Shown in pieces: positions 26,346 through 39,592 of a stretch of 64,000 nt of DNA (the first letter of the stretch is position 1; every line of letters begins with the position of its first letter). The notes under the pieces were generated by a model. It was not told the DNA's origin. It saw only the letters and a list, made by a program, of their open reading frames with translations, and searched no databases. A program made the translations under genes and the position numbers. Origin of the DNA: Synchiropus splendidus (taxonomy: Eukaryota > Chordata > Actinopteri > Syngnathiformes > Callionymidae); NCBI RefSeq assembly GCF_027744825.2, contig NC_071336.1, positions 20,965,501 to 21,029,500 on the forward strand. Direction: 5' to 3'.

Positions 26346-28452
26346 CCGAGCTGCTCAACAATGGAACCATGAACATGGTTGAATTGGGTTGTGTAATAAA
26401 CACGGCATGCTTGAATTTCAAAACATTGATATTCAAATATCGACTATCAATTTCAGTAGATTCAAGTTTTTTTTTCTTTTAATACGAAATTGTGCTGCGA
26501 CTACAAGCACTGCAACCATGCAAAGTCTTTGAAGCAGAAGCCTCATGAAGACCAGACTGTGAAGTTGGCGTGTTTTGTTATCTAATCTGGTGTCGTCTGG
26601 ACCTTTGAAATTTTCTCTTCCCTCAATCCTGATCGGCATTTCCAACCTTCCGTTGTGTCTTTGAGCATGGTATACGTTAATGTTTTCCGGCTTGTGGTCT
26701 TTTAATGGCATGGTTTCCCCCACCATCGTACTGCGGTGTCCATCCGACCAGGGTTCCTGCTCCCCTCTGCCCCTGGCTCTGACTTGTGCTCCCAAAAAAT
26801 AACCATCCGTCAGTTTGACATTTCATTTTCATTGTAATCTTAAATTTCCGGAGCTCATAGTCGGATTAAAGTCACAACATTCCGCCTGGAACAAAATCCA
26901 ACAGCGGAGTTGCTAAACTCGCTCGTGAGACGGTGCAAATCTACTCAAAAGGAACCCAGGAAGCAGGGAGACAGAAGCGATAAAGAATTGGTTTGATTCC
27001 CTCTGGGCCCACCCATCCTCACACTTCTGCAGGAACTGAGAGGATAAAAGCGTCCAAGGAAGAGCATGTGCATCTGCTCTGTGAGTCAAATTTGAGAGAG
27101 ACTGAGCCCGTTCTATTTCTGAAAACGTGAACTGTGGGTTGTCTGGGTGGGTGTAGCACAGAGAACCTCTAATGGGAAGGTTTAAGTGCATCTCTGAAGC
27201 AAATATTGCCTCATGGCATCTCTGTCAAACACTGAAAAATAGCCGAGTAAATAAAGAAATACTGAGCCGGAATGTTGCATGGCAGATGGAAATATAAAAC
27301 AGGCAAACTAGAGTGAATTGAATTGAAGGTTCGAGGTTGATAACGTGTTTGGCTTCCATTGAAAAATGCATGTCATTCAGTGGAACTCAGATGCTGCTTC
27401 ATATTTTAGATGGACTCAGAAAATATTTAGAAATATTCTATTTTTAGACAAACATGAGCAGGACAATTTAGACCAAACACCTCTATTTGAAACAGCAAAC
27501 TTGCTTCATTCTGATTACAATGATCTCTGACCCATGTGTAGCTGTTAACATCTCTCCATACACACACTCTCTTCTCTTTATTTCGTCGGCGTCTCTGTCT
27601 CATCGATGAGACATGATCAGAAAGCCCCTGTCTTCTTCTGAACCGAGCGCTATTGAGACTTACAGTCACCTTGAAAGTGCTGACTGTCTCCCCATGACAC
27701 ATAAATATTCACGCAGACAGTGAAATGCCTTTTATACGCCGTCTTTGTTAAAGGTACGTCAAAGCTGGACCGAGGGGCTCGCTGCTAGCGTGTCACCAGG
27801 GTGGACGTGAACTGTCTCACACAAACACACTGATGTGCAAATGAAAGCCCTTTCAGTTTCTGCGGGCTCCTGCACCAAAGAGCAGCAAACTGGAAAACAC
27901 TTTTGAATATATCTGTGGTTGATTTTCCATATCATCAGGTATTCTGCTGAGGTCAAGTGACGCTTCTGCTCACTGGCACCAACTAAAACACTCCCGACTG
28001 TTTTGTCCACAGCACACAGTTGAAGGGGTTTTTCTTGGTGTTTTTTTTTTTGTATTCTTGATCTGAATATTAGTTTTTACCATGAATGTCAGAAGAGCGA
28101 CTAAAATCATGATCCAAATATTTCTCTCATTCATCATCAAACAGACCTCTGATCTCATCATCCATAGAAATTGTTTCTGCTAAACGGGGCCACACACCTA
28201 AGGATTTACAAAACCTTAAGTGTCACTGTGATCAGCCTGAGACCCCACACATGAGGATGATCAGCCACTGTACTGTACTTTATATCAGTACTGCACATCA
28301 ATATTGTTACGCAGCACACCTCACATGAAGGTTCTGTCTCTGCACCGATCACAAGGCTCGAAGACCAAGTGGAAACTTACAACATAAAAGCGCATCTGGT
28401 AATGGTGGTTCGATATTTTTTGTTTTTTAATCAGAGGAATACCAAATGAAAC

Positions 28453-28453
<1 letters not shown>

Positions 28454-28492
<39 letters not shown>

Positions 28493-28507
28493 TAGACAGA
28501 CAGACAG

Positions 28508-28540
<33 letters not shown>

Positions 28541-28544
28541 TAGA
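28454..28544. repeat. (GACA)n microsatellite, about 91 bp
   Basis: Tandem GACA with a few GATA and GACG interruptions. GACA/GATA arrays are common in fish. Confidence 0.97.
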
Positions 28545-28849
28545 TTATCGTATTCAAGATGTTTGATGGACTCCCAGTCCCTTGATTCTACACTGGAATT
28601 GCATGAGGGCTAAACAATGGGTTAATGGAGAGACTCCATTACTCTGGGCTTGTGGACACCCAGGATGTGCCCCAAGAATCCTCCCAAGATGATGTCACGT
28701 CGCTCCTCTTATTACTCCGAGCAGTTCATACAACATCTCGCTTATTTGCATGTCAATCTTCCACACTCTGCATATTAAGATCCCACCAGTCCTCAGAATC
28801 CCTGACCCTTTCAAGCAAAACTTCTGGCCCCTAGGTGTCCGTTTGCAGC

Positions 28850-29220
28850 CCCGTGCGGCCCCTTCCCACCAGTCAGCTAGCAGCCATCTGTCTGTTCATC
28901 CATCTCCGTGCCCGGCTCATTTGGCCGCCCAGTAGGACCGTGTTGATTCTTCAGTGCTGGTGAGCTCTGCTTATCAGACCCATGCGGAGGGCATAATTAG
29001 TTGGTGAGCTTTTGGAAGAGCCTGGCGGGTCCCGGAGCAGCCCGTCATACGCAGGATCTGGGGTTAAGAGGTGGCCAGCAGGGCTTGAGAGGTGGTCCCA
29101 TTATTCCCTGCTAGCAAAGCAAAACCGGGATGCAGCAGATTGATGACAAGATCATGAATATTCTGACATTTCTAATGAAATCCAGCTGCGTCAAGAGTTT
29201 TGTCTAATTTCAAACTTGGC
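28850..29220. promoter_or_regulatory. Candidate conserved non-coding block
   Basis: GGGCATAATTAGTTGG, GTCCCATTATTCCC and GATCATGAATATTC in unique, balanced sequence. Inference only. Confidence 0.28.
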
Positions 29221-30544
29221 TGTTGGTCAGATTATTCCGTTACACGGCTATGTTTTTATTTGCTGAGGTTCAATTGGTATCAGATATTGTCCACAACATG
29301 TCGACAATGGCCCTCTGGAAACGTTTTGATGCCACATCAAAAATGTGTTTCGGGACAAACTTCAGTAAACGTGAACTGAGCTACTAAGGGTCTGTCAAAG
29401 CGGAATATTGTGTGTATCAAATATTTTCGCACTGTTTTGTAAAGTGGTGTTCTGGATACCTATTGCAGAGTGAAAGTGACTGTTTCCATCATCATTTAAG
29501 TTGAATGAAAAAAATCTAGTAGTTCCATTAAGAAAGGCGGGAGGCAGAGCCGGAGAGGGGGACCTCACTTGAACAATTAGGTCACTTGAGTGAAGCATTA
29601 TAAAGAAAGGGGTTTTGGGGTCATGTGTTGGAATGGATGAATGTAGATCTGTGTCTGTATGTGATGTATATGGTTCTTTTCTAATTAGCCGGAGAAGGGC
29701 ATCGCAGAAAACCTCTTTGCCTAAAAAAGTCATGCAAACATCCGCTCAGCCAAAAATGTGATTTGACAGAACAAAGCCAAACATGCCTCATTTATATTAG
29801 TTTTTGGGATGGTCTGTTGTTGGCACAGATTTATATCCATCTTTGCATCTCTTGTTGAAGCTCCTTTAAATTGGCCCTGTCAAAATAGCAGCCTGAGAAC
29901 CATTAGCCTGAAACAAGTCTGCCGTGTTGAGACATCCTGACAGGAAATCTGAGTGGAATTCATGGAAAATGACTTTGACAATGAAAAATGCATTTACAGT
30001 AGTTCACACAGTGTCACATCAGCCTCCCATGTTTCCATAAACATATTTATTGAATGCCCAATGAACCAGAAGCAAATAAATGATGAAATTATGTTTTTCC
30101 CGTATAGTACTCAAAGACCTCTCAATTGCATTTTAGCATATCAAGGGACAAGCAACTCCTTGCAGTACTTCTATTGGGTTTTCCCACATTACCATGTACT
30201 TGGGCATTAGGATGAATGCCTAGGTGGAATACTGCACAGCAGCTCCAGTGGAGCATTTACACAGCAGTGAAGCAGACAAGCGCTTCCACTCGAGAAACCT
30301 TTTTCAAAAGTTGCCGGATTCGGCAGAGACGTGTTTTTTGATCTGCTTTTTGTCTGCGTCTTGTGTCCGCCCCCTGACACCAATGACACCTGGCAGGGAC
30401 CACTCAACACACCTGTCAACAGGATTCACCATTTAGCGTTCCCGAATATAAGCTGCACCCACTATATCAAAGAAGAAAAAAGATGGCAATATATTTATAC
30501 GAGCAACGCAAGAATCTCATGGACTTTCTGACCACTTGCAACAC
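29221..30544. other. Intergenic, no gene seen
   Basis: AT-rich unique sequence before a dispersed repeat. No features recognised. Confidence 0.6.
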
Positions 30545-30710
30545 AGTCTATCCCAGCAGTCATGAGGCAAGAGGTGTGAATCCACCCTGGACAGTTCGCC
30601 AGTCCATTGCAGGACACACCATTCCCACACAGTGATCAATGAACCTAGTCTTTGGACTGTAGGAGGAAACAGGAGAACCCGAGAAAACCCACGCAAACAT
30701 TTGTTTACTG
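30545..30710. mobile_element. Common teleost dispersed repeat (GGAGGAAAC..GAGAACCCGAGAAAACCCACGC)
   Basis: TCTATCCCAGCAGTCATGAG, CACCCTGGACAGTTCGCCAG, TCTTTGGACTGTAGGAGG and GAGAAAACCCACGCAAAC follow in the order of a very abundant fish repeat. It is shortened and diverged relative to that pattern. It has no coding content. Confidence 0.6.
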
Positions 30711-32352
30711 CAACCCAACATAGTTCTGTCAAGAACATTCTTTAGGATAACCTCAGAGGCTCCGAAGGCTCTGTAAGCTCTCAAAAACATGCCAAAAGCA
30801 GAGCATTGTCAACATGAATGGTCCCTCTTGTGCTGATAAAATCTTAGCTTTACAATAGATACAAAATAATAATAATTAAATCTACTGACAGCCCCCAAAC
30901 AATCTTTGACTATTTGCAATACAGTGAAAATGTTTCATTGTTGTCCATGTTCAAAACTCTTCTTGTCCAAAACTCAGGTATTTTTCAACATCCTCACACC
31001 TGTGAGCCTCCCCGAGTGTCTAAGTGGGACTTGGTGTATTTGTACATAAGAAGACCTTGGAGACGCACGCACTGTGGCGAACAAGAGCTTCGCTTAACCT
31101 GAGTGTGAGCACCGTTCTGACTGGGCCCACCGCCCCGACAGGCTCCATTGAAGAGATGAATGGCTGCTCAGCGCTTCACTCAGCGGTGCGCTCATCTCAG
31201 CGCCACCGTTCATGTGGCTTCAGGTGTGTTTGTTCATGCAACAAGGTCGCCCAATTAGGTATTTCTTTTTCTCCCCCTCCTCCCCGTATCTACATCACCC
31301 TCTCCACTCCTCCTCCTCCATCCCCAGGCCCACAGGCAGGTGATTATAAAAGACCAGTCCTTCCGCCAATTTTGCAAATTTGAAATGAAGGATGACTTTT
31401 GGTAAGTGGTCCCTTCATCTCGGGAACAAGAGGTGGCTGTTTTCGAGGGACTTTGAGACGGCAAACTATTGACAGAACCATGTCATGGGACGTGCTGAAG
31501 GGTGAAGTTGATTATTATTCTTTCAAAGGCCTTTTAGTTGACGGCATCCCTGACAATTCAGTGAATCCCACTGCTTGTAATTGTGTGACCAGATCAGCAC
31601 ATTTTGTACACACATACCGATGCTCAGGGCATCTTTGACAGACTTTACTCATCCTTCTTTTCTCAAATCTGTATAGTGTAAAACTTTACTTCTTCAGATG
31701 TTTCATGATAAAAGACTCACAGCAATAGCACGGTTTAAAAGGAGCGGGTGGATTTTACCTGAGGAATCAAAGACTTTGGAAGCCGCAGCTCGGAGCAGGA
31801 CATGCAAGGCGCCATGCTGGCGAGGTGGGGATTGATTTGAAGGGGATCGTCCGCCTTTCAAGCCTTTTTGCACAAACGCGCACGTCATAAAACATGCACA
31901 CACACTCGCGGTAATCATTCAGCGGAGACGTGTGCAGGTGGCTCAGGAGACTCTCGGAGGAGAGAGTCAAAAATCCGAACTTAAATGAGAGGGAATGACC
32001 GCTGGCACTGCGGCACGGTGTTGGGGTTTGACAGCAGCCCCAACACAGGCCACTCTGACTAATTGGGCTAATTTGGCAGCAAGGGAAGAAAAGAAGTCTC
32101 AAAGGAGCAAGTGGCTACTCTTTTCATCATCTATCTCGCCTCATCTGAACCCACGCTCGCTGCTAACTTAGTCCTTTCTTTCCTGCTCGCTGGCTCCACT
32201 GCTCACTCCCCCATTTCACTTTCTCTTTGGCCTTGCTTCGTAATTGAGCCTCATGTTCGACTGAGGGGGCTCTAAAGTCACCGCACTCCTTTTCTCAGTC
32301 GCCATCTGATGAGAGTGGTGGTACTTAATGAGCCCTCGATCACATCTATATC
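30711..32352. other. Intergenic, no gene seen
   Basis: Balanced sequence including a C/T-rich patch (31265-31325) followed by GATTATAAAAGACC. Parts around 31740-32340 are unique and GC-balanced. No coding support. Confidence 0.55.
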
Positions 32353-32389
<37 letters not shown>

Positions 32390-32390
32390 A
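32353..32390. repeat. (TCTA)n microsatellite
   Basis: About nine uninterrupted TCTA units. Confidence 0.97.
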
Positions 32391-32530
32391 GTTGTATGAC
32401 ATTTATAGCTTTAAACACCTTGGTATATAATAGTATTCAATAGAAAAAGTTGCTTAAAAACGCAGACAGATTGACATCGTGTATCCTATACAGCAGTATC
32501 TATAACCCTTGTGTCTGGCATTTTGAATGG

Positions 32531-32584
32531 CATTCGACTTATGTCCAATCTGACTTACAACCGGTTACGACGGATCCCACTCAG
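32531..32584. mobile_element. Fragment related to the CGACTTACGACC repeat
   Basis: CATTCGACTTATGTCC followed by GACTTACAACCGG resembles the left end of the 4839-5110 element. It directly abuts a short TA run and then a different DNA element, so it is probably a truncated copy. Confidence 0.4.
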
Positions 32585-32603
32585 GTATATATATATATAT
32601 ATG

Positions 32604-33275
32604 CAGTGGTACCTCGGTTCTCGACCACAATCCGTTCCAGACGGCCGTTCAAGAAGCGATTTGTTTGAAAACTGAATCGATATTTCCCATTACAATGAAT
32701 GGAAAAAGAAATAATGCGTTCCAAGCCTTAAAATAGTCTTTTGTAAGAGTAAATGTAGAGTGTCTGCTGCAGGTGCGCTGTTCCTCTATGTGTGTGGCCG
32801 CTGCATGTGGGAGGGGTTGCCGAGTGAGTGACGTCTCTCCAGAAGTGAAGAGGTGCCCGGTGCTTGTCTAGCTCTGAATGTGCGCTTCTGTGCAGTTTGG
32901 CTGTGACAAAGTCATAAACCAAGTCACACTCTGTCTGAGACTCGCCTCATCCCTGTCCCAGCTCCAGCCGACAACAGGACATCAAACCCTGGAGTGAGCG
33001 CTCCAGCCTTGGATGTGACGAGGAGCACCTCCCCTGTGACACTCTACCGCGGTCCAATGCAGAGACAGGAAAGGTTTTACACCTATATGAAGAAAAAACA
33101 GCCAGTAAATGTAGCTAACGGGACACATCTGCATACAGAGGCTGCGTTATACACAATAACAGAGTGCGTTGTGGGTCAGCTGATCCACGTTATGTTTTTT
33201 CCGACTTTTTTCGGGGGCGTTCGAGATCTGGATTTTCATTCGACATCCGAAGCAAAAAAATCTCAATTTTTTATT
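32604..33275. mobile_element. DNA-transposon remnant with CAGTGGTACCTCGG terminus
   Basis: CAGTGGTACCTCGGTTCTCG begins the element immediately after a TA run (32586-32602). The next stretch has ATCCGTTCCAGACGG, GTTTGAAAAC and ATGCGTTCC, the hallmark order of a widespread animal DNA-transposon end. The right side (GGGGGCGTTCGAG, then CATTCGACATCCGAAGCAAAAA) fits the other subterminal region. The expected final inverted terminus is missing and replaced by a T-rich stretch. The central ~500 bp has no intact transposase. Confidence 0.6.
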
Positions 33276-36200
33276 TTTTTTTTTTTCTCAGAAACATATT
33301 AAATACATTACAAATATTGCTTGCAAAAAAATCCATCTCTCATGTTTTTATTGCAGCTCAGGTCAAAGTTCTAAACTGTGCTCGAAAAGTTGCGATAAAA
33401 TCAAATCCTGGACTAAAGACTTTTCTGCCAACTATTTCTGACCTAGCTGGGAAAACCCATTTTACTTATGAACATATAACTTCCCTCTTCCTTATCCATG
33501 CCACACAGCGCAAGTGAGCCGTATAACAGCGCTACAGGAAGTCAGCGGTTGTGAGTGAGATACACTGGGGAAACTGTTGCATATAATTCTTGTTTGAAGT
33601 AGTTTTTGTGTCACATCTACTTCTCAAACTGATAAAACCAGCAATTATGGTGATGATCATAAATTGTAATAAAATTAAAAATGATAATGGAGTCAAACCT
33701 GACCAATATGCATCTTTTATGGGAAGAAAATGTGTATACATTTGGGACAGCTATATTTCTGTAACATTTTTATTGACTGTGAGGCTGCATTCATTTTTTT
33801 TTTCTGGTTGATGCCAGCATGGTCGGAAAGCTTGGTGTTTGGTGAAAGATTGGCATGGACACCACATCCCATAAAACATGAGATTGTATATAAAAATACG
33901 GGGAGATATAAACACACACCCTCCTAGAAAGCAAGTTGGAGTTCATGCCAAGGGAAGAAGATAATCTGCTTTGCGAAGGTTCCTCAAGGCAGTGCAAAGT
34001 CTATTCTCCTCCAATATCAATAAAGCACACAGGCAATACATTACAGATGCGTGTTTGGTGGTGGAGCTGCTCTGAATTTAATGTAATATGGCTCCTTTTC
34101 TGTCTTTTGATGCGAAGGATTCATATCATTTTGCTCCTCACTCCGTAGATGAGTGATAGTCTTTGTGACATGCTTCCCGAACGCTCTGCTCTCCTTCCTC
34201 TTCCTCCTCTTCGTCCCGGTCCTCTTCAGCCGTTGGCACTGGCAGACTCACTGGTCATCTGCACCAGTGGGATAAAGGGGAGGAAGGGTGAGTTTGAGAC
34301 ACAACATATGTTATTCGCTTTCCCAATAGTGTGATGCCTCGCAGGGAAATTTGTGCTATCGCATTATGACACAGAAAATGAAAGAGGCTCCATTGTGCCC
34401 CTAGATGGAGTGGCGACAGCCAGAAATAATATCCAGAGTGTAGACATTGTGGGCTGGTGACAGCTGGACCGCATGGAGACATCACAAACAATATATCCGA
34501 CTTCAACTTCAAAAACAATCATAGCAAAGAATGGAAGAAAAAGCAACACTTGGAGAGTAAAAGATGCATGCAGAGGAAATTACAAATTGTAAAGTCTTTT
34601 GTTCTTCTCGGTCTGTCGTTTTGAATTTGTACATGGGAAAAAAAAAGGAGAAAAATACACATCAATACAAGCAGGGGAATAACAGATGATGTAAGGTTGG
34701 GAGATGGGGATGGAAATGGCCTGGAGCGCTTACTCCCAACCCCATCCAGTCACAGTTTCTGGCATATTGTCACTGCTCGCTATTCTTAGTGGCCGCTTCT
34801 TTAAACAGGCGACGGGAGATTAGCCCATTTCACTCACAACATCCAGAGCAAATTACTACATTAATTAAAATCGTACTTCATGAAACGAAGCGACGGAGAG
34901 GTGAGGAACTGAAACACTCCGTATATATTGGGGAGCTCTGCTCTTTCTCCAGACTGGCAGTTAAATGAAAGAAAGTTCAGTGTTGACAAAGCTGGCTGCC
35001 AGCCCAAACACTGAAAGCACTGTGCAGTACAAATGTAATCCGTGTATTTATGCACATACGTGATCACACAGATGTGACACGTGCAGGCGATGTACAGGGC
35101 TTCTGTAGGATAAGCACTTGTAATCACCCCCTTTTTTGTGAGGCACGGGGCATGATGTGCATACATATTTACATCCATGTATTTATACATGAACTCAAAT
35201 CTTTGCACAGAGAGCATGAAAGCTCATCATCGGAGCCATGAATTTACAATTACTTGAACGCGTGGATGTAGCGTGTTGTGTGATCTGGTGGATTAAAGCG
35301 TGAATGGGGAGGTCAGGAAGTCACGCTTGCGTTCAGCTTTAATGTGCGGGTTACGGGTAAAACAAAAGCCTTTCTCAAGTTAAAAAGCATCTTTGGGATT
35401 TTTTAAGTCTGAGAATAGCAGGAAGATGTGTCCTTATGAAATCTTTCAGAGTTCAATAGTTCCTTGATCGATACCACGGTTTAACTGTGGTATGTTCGGC
35501 GTGCCAAAATCTGGAAATGAAATTGATTTCCAAACTATTTACACATATATTTCCATTTATTTATCCTTTTTATTCTGAATTGTGCATTCCACTTGTATTT
35601 CCATGATTGTTTCCTTAAGTAGTTAGTTATTATTTACAAAATTATGGTACTGCAAATATTCTTTGGGCTGCCGCCTATAATATTGATAAATTAAAATGTA
35701 ATACAAGGACAGAGTAAAGTCTTTGCGTCAACTCTTAAATACAAGTAGTATTAAGTAAGAGCTAAAAGAAATCAAACAAAATGAGGGAGATATTTTCTCC
35801 TCAAACACTGGGCAAACATGTTTGGGCCGCTTAGCAACAGAGAAGGTCGTGTCGGACTGAGAGCTCCTCAGAAGAAGCAGCAACAACAATAGCAGTTTGC
35901 CAGCTCCTGCAACAACGCGGTCACCTGCGCTGATTTTCTAGCATCGCGGCCAGAGTTCTCGCACCTGGGGATCTCCAGCACAAGTCAGTCGTCCATAATA
36001 GTGCTGTGCTGCCAAAAGCTTCTGTTCGGTGTCACAGATCTGAATTTAGCAGAGTCAAACAAACAGAGGTGAGGAGAGAGGTTCAGGTGAAGGAGACAGC
36101 AAAGAGAAACACACTGCAGCAGCGGCAGAACAGGTACAGAGAGAGCGTGTGAGAACTTTCTCTTTTCTTCTAAGGTAGTTTTGACTGTTGAATTTAGTTT

Positions 36201-37069
36201 CTTGTGAGTTTCTTTTATCACCTTTTATACATTGTATGACAACATGTAGAAACTGTCTATGTATTTATGCTTTTGACTGAAGTAGTGTTTTGTTCTTAAA
36301 TCCTAACATGCTGATGGATATATAGGTATAATTACTTTTTTAACATTATTAATGTCAGTCATGAATTCAAACTTCAAAAATAAAATAAATAAAATCTAAT
36401 GTAATCAATTTAATCTAAAATACAATACACACTCAGTGTTGAGGAAGCGCTTTATGTTTTTGATCCAAGAACGATAACAAATTCAGGGCCAAATCTTGGG
36501 AGAACTATATGAACAGTCAGCAGTTGTGATGTCTTAAGCACATTGAAGACCTCTACGAAAGTCTTGCAAACAGGTTCACCAATTCTTTTAGGGCATTTTT
36601 TTCAATTTCAATTTCAGAAGCTCAACCTTTTGAGTGCATTTGTTTTATTGATTATTATTGTCTATATGGCGCATGCTGGATAGACAAAGATAGAAATATT
36701 TTCAACATCTTTAAATGTCTTGCTTCTAACACCCACATATCTGGATAATCCCACCATGGTTGCCGGCAACCATTGTTTATGAGACGTGGTTGCTGCTCTT
36801 CTTGGATAACGCCACTTGGTGAAAAAGTGTTAGCAAGGCCACATTAATGTGGAGGAACGTTGGAATGTTTTTGCAAACATAAATTATTTAAGGTGTACGA
36901 TATAAAAGATACATTTTCCATGTATACGTGTTACATATTGTTACATAGAACAGTTGCCACCAATGATTGCCACTGAAAAAAACGCAATTGAATCAGAATT
37001 TACTTATGAGCTAGGATAAGATTTAAGAATTGGATTTATGAACAGGTAGTTTTCACCCTACTGATGATT
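33276..37069. other. Intergenic, no gene seen
   Basis: Mostly AT-rich unique sequence. Short overlapping frames at 33.2-34.0 kb on both strands show no family resemblance. No repeat family recognised. Confidence 0.6.
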
Positions 37070-37330
37070 TCTGACCATCCGATCGTGACCACTCCCCCCC
37101 TCAGTGGCATGGGCTGTCGAGGGATAACCAGCCTGCGCAACCTCAATATCGCTACGTACACGCAGAGCGAAGGGGTCTTCAGTCAGTCCGATGCAGGGTC
37201 CAGGTCGCCCCCTCGCCTGTCTCCGCAGAGACGGCAGGAGCAGATGTGATGAGCTGTGACAGACCTTTGACGAGTAATTGCTCTAATCACTTGACGGCTG
37301 AAACCCCGCACCCCAGTCTCCGTGCACATC
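37070..37330. promoter_or_regulatory. Candidate conserved non-coding block
   Basis: ACGAGTAATTGCTCTAATCA next to GCTGTGACAGACCTTTG, in GC-rich unique sequence. Inference only. Confidence 0.28.
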
Positions 37331-37902
37331 TCCCCCTCGCTGCTTACTCGCCAACGCTTCAACAACACCCGGGTGTCGGCGAGCCAAGCGGCGCCGGGAC
37401 ATCTCTTCCGAGATGTCAGGCAGTGATCAAACCGTGGCTGTTGACACACACGGAAGGGTCTCTGCAGAAGATGTGACCTCTTGGTGCACTGGCTGGGAGA
37501 CGGTGTGAAGGCTTGCACTCACCCACCAAGGTTTTAAGCGTTGCTACTGCGTGTTTGTCCAAATAAGCACATCCTAGTCAGTCAATCAAGAAAAACAAAA
37601 ACACCTGATACATTGTCAGTTAATACATTTATTCACTTATGTGAGCCCGACCATGGACTGTCGCCTGCCAGAATCACGAAGCCGCATTAGTCATCTATAG
37701 AGAGTTTTTGCTGGCTTCCATTGCTTGACAACTTGGCAATGCTAGGAAAATTTGAGAAATTTCAGACTGTGGAATGGGCAAATGATACTCCATGTTACTA
37801 CTAAAATGCAGTCTACCAGTTTATACAGATAGTTTTAATATTTTATACCACATGCCATAATTGTAATAATTTATACTAGTTTTACAGATGTTTTATGTTT
37901 TC

Positions 37903-38270
37903 TGAAGATGTTTCATGAGTCGGTGGTGTCCAGTGCAATACTGTTCGCTGTGGTTTGCTGGCGCAGCAGATTAACCGTGGGGGACACCAACAGGCTCAAC
38001 GAACTCCTCCGAAGAGCTGGTGACGTGGTGGGGGTGACACTGGTTATGGAGAGAAGGATGGTCCGGAAACTAAGGAGCATCCTGGACAACATCACCCACA
38101 CCTCTATGAGCTCCTGGTCCAATACAGAGGCACATGGACCAACAGACTGAGACGACCCATCTCAAAGACTGAGCGCCACAGAAGGTCCTTTCTCCCTGTG
38201 GCAATAAAACTGTACAATTCATCCCTGAAAAAATTACAATGAAGGATTTTTCTTGAACTGCATTTTTCTT
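37903..38270 (+). pseudogene. Rex1/L2-type LINE, C-terminal end of the reverse-transcriptase ORF, broken
   Basis: The + strand frame from 37908 reads FHESVVSSAILFAVVCW, then RLNELLRRAGDVVG, then ERRMVRKLRSILDN. This is the conserved region downstream of the RT domain in Rex1/L2/CR1-group non-LTR retrotransposons. Around 38100 the frame shifts by one, and the characteristic TERHRRSFLPVAIKLYN continues in another frame. Only the 3' end of the element is present, as expected from 5' truncation during retrotransposition. It is inactive. Confidence 0.8.
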
Positions 38271-39520
38271 GCAAATTGTTTCTAAGCTCTTTTGTGTAGC
38301 TTCTTTGCACTTTATAATATTATTTCTTTTTTTTTGTCCTGCAAAGTCCTGCCTTGGCCCAACCAGAGCCATGGACTATGAAACAATCATTTTCTTCATG
38401 AGCACCCTTGGGCTTCACCTATCGCCAAAATGAGCTGCTGCTCAACTAGTGCAACGGAGATGGAAGACTAGAGTGGGACTATAGGTAGGCCTCTCGCTGT
38501 CAGCTCCACTCATAGGTACCTCTGCTCTCATGGCCTTAATTATATGTGGGTTGTCAGTGCTGGTAGCTCAGTCAGCCAGTGAGAGCCCGCGCCATGGAGG
38601 AGTATAGTTAGTGAGATTGGGGGACGTGGACGAGACAGAGATGACAGGCAGGCTACCCGTTCAGTTGCTGCGAAGACATCCCCCGCCCCCATCGTTCCTC
38701 GTTGGACTGGGCCAGTTGACCGGGAAGGTGAGGTGCTCCATCTCGCCGGGTAATGATGGAGCTGTCTGTCTCGGTCAGTTACCTCCCGCCTTCAAAACGG
38801 AACACCCCAAAAAAGGGAAATCGATATAATGCAGCCCCATTACATTCTCTTTTTTTGGCGGGGTCCTGGGTGATTTGTGTGTACTTAGTCATGCCCACTG
38901 CACACATAGTGGGGTCGTCCTCAGACAGGTCACGTCGGGTAATATGTGAGATTTTCTTCCACTCTGTTATCACTTTATTGCGATATACCGAGACATATCT
39001 TGATAATAGGGCCAACAAATTTCTGGTTGCCTTGTTCGAGAGAACCTTACTGGCAGATGGGGAATAATAACATCAGTAAAGAGTTCACAAAAACATTCAT
39101 TTTAATCACATTTTCCATTGTGAACTGAACTGTGAACTGTGTATTTAGATAGTCTATAAAGAACTCTTTCCCTGCAGCTCTGGGTGCCATTTCACCATTC
39201 TCCCCAACACATTCAGAGTATGGAGGAACTCTCGTTCCAGCAGTTGATATCTTTTGTCATTGAGAAGATTGTGAAGTCCTTCACAAGTCTCTCTGCCTGT
39301 GCAGGCTTCATTAAAACATTGCAGTGCTCTGTGTGCATGTGGGCTGCTGACACTGGTTGTTCCCTCCCACAATATGACCTGACTAGGCTCACAACTTAGA
39401 TGGTCACAGTAGCTCGTGGTCGTAAGTGTCTTCCCTCTCTCAAAATAGTGGATGTTACTTTGAATGTTACAGAATTTTACCAATGTAATCTGAGTTGCCT
39501 CTTGAGAACCCTCAATCACT
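38271..39520. other. Intergenic, no gene seen
   Basis: Follows the LINE remnant. T-rich at first (possible LINE 3' UTR up to about 38,340), then GC-richer unique sequence. The 169-codon minus-strand frame at 39154-39663 is discussed under rejected items. Confidence 0.55.
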
Positions 39521-39592
39521 GTGTTTACATGGACCACTCTTATCAGAATAAATGTCTGATCAGAATGAAAATTCTTCATGTATTGTAAACAC
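39521..39592. mobile_element. Miniature inverted repeat, 72 bp (GTGTTTACATG / GTAAACAC)
   Basis: GTGTTTAC at 39521 pairs with GTAAACAC at 39585-39592, and TTATCAGAATAAATG / CTGATCAGAATG words lie between. This resembles a fish repeat with 'TTTACATG..ATTCTGAATAA' ends. No target duplication was found, and the larger element, if any, is not defined. Confidence 0.4.

Larger units (their letters stand above)
22817..28453. other. Intergenic, no gene seen
   Basis: AT-rich sequence from the TG tract to the GACA tract. Contains the strongest enhancer-like block (23930-24290), and A- or T-runs near 25,600, 25,995 and 26,067. No coding support. Confidence 0.6.

Noticed and set aside
31340..31410. Promoter/exon-like arrangement: TATAAAAG, then ATGAAGGATGACTTTTG followed by gtaagt
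   Set aside because: The frame is too short to judge, and no matching second exon was found. Coincidence cannot be excluded.
38550..38600. tRNA-like or SINE-head sequence GCTGGTAGCTCAGTCAGCC
   Set aside because: A-box-like only. No B-box (GGTTCGANTCC) at the expected distance and no cloverleaf could be drawn.
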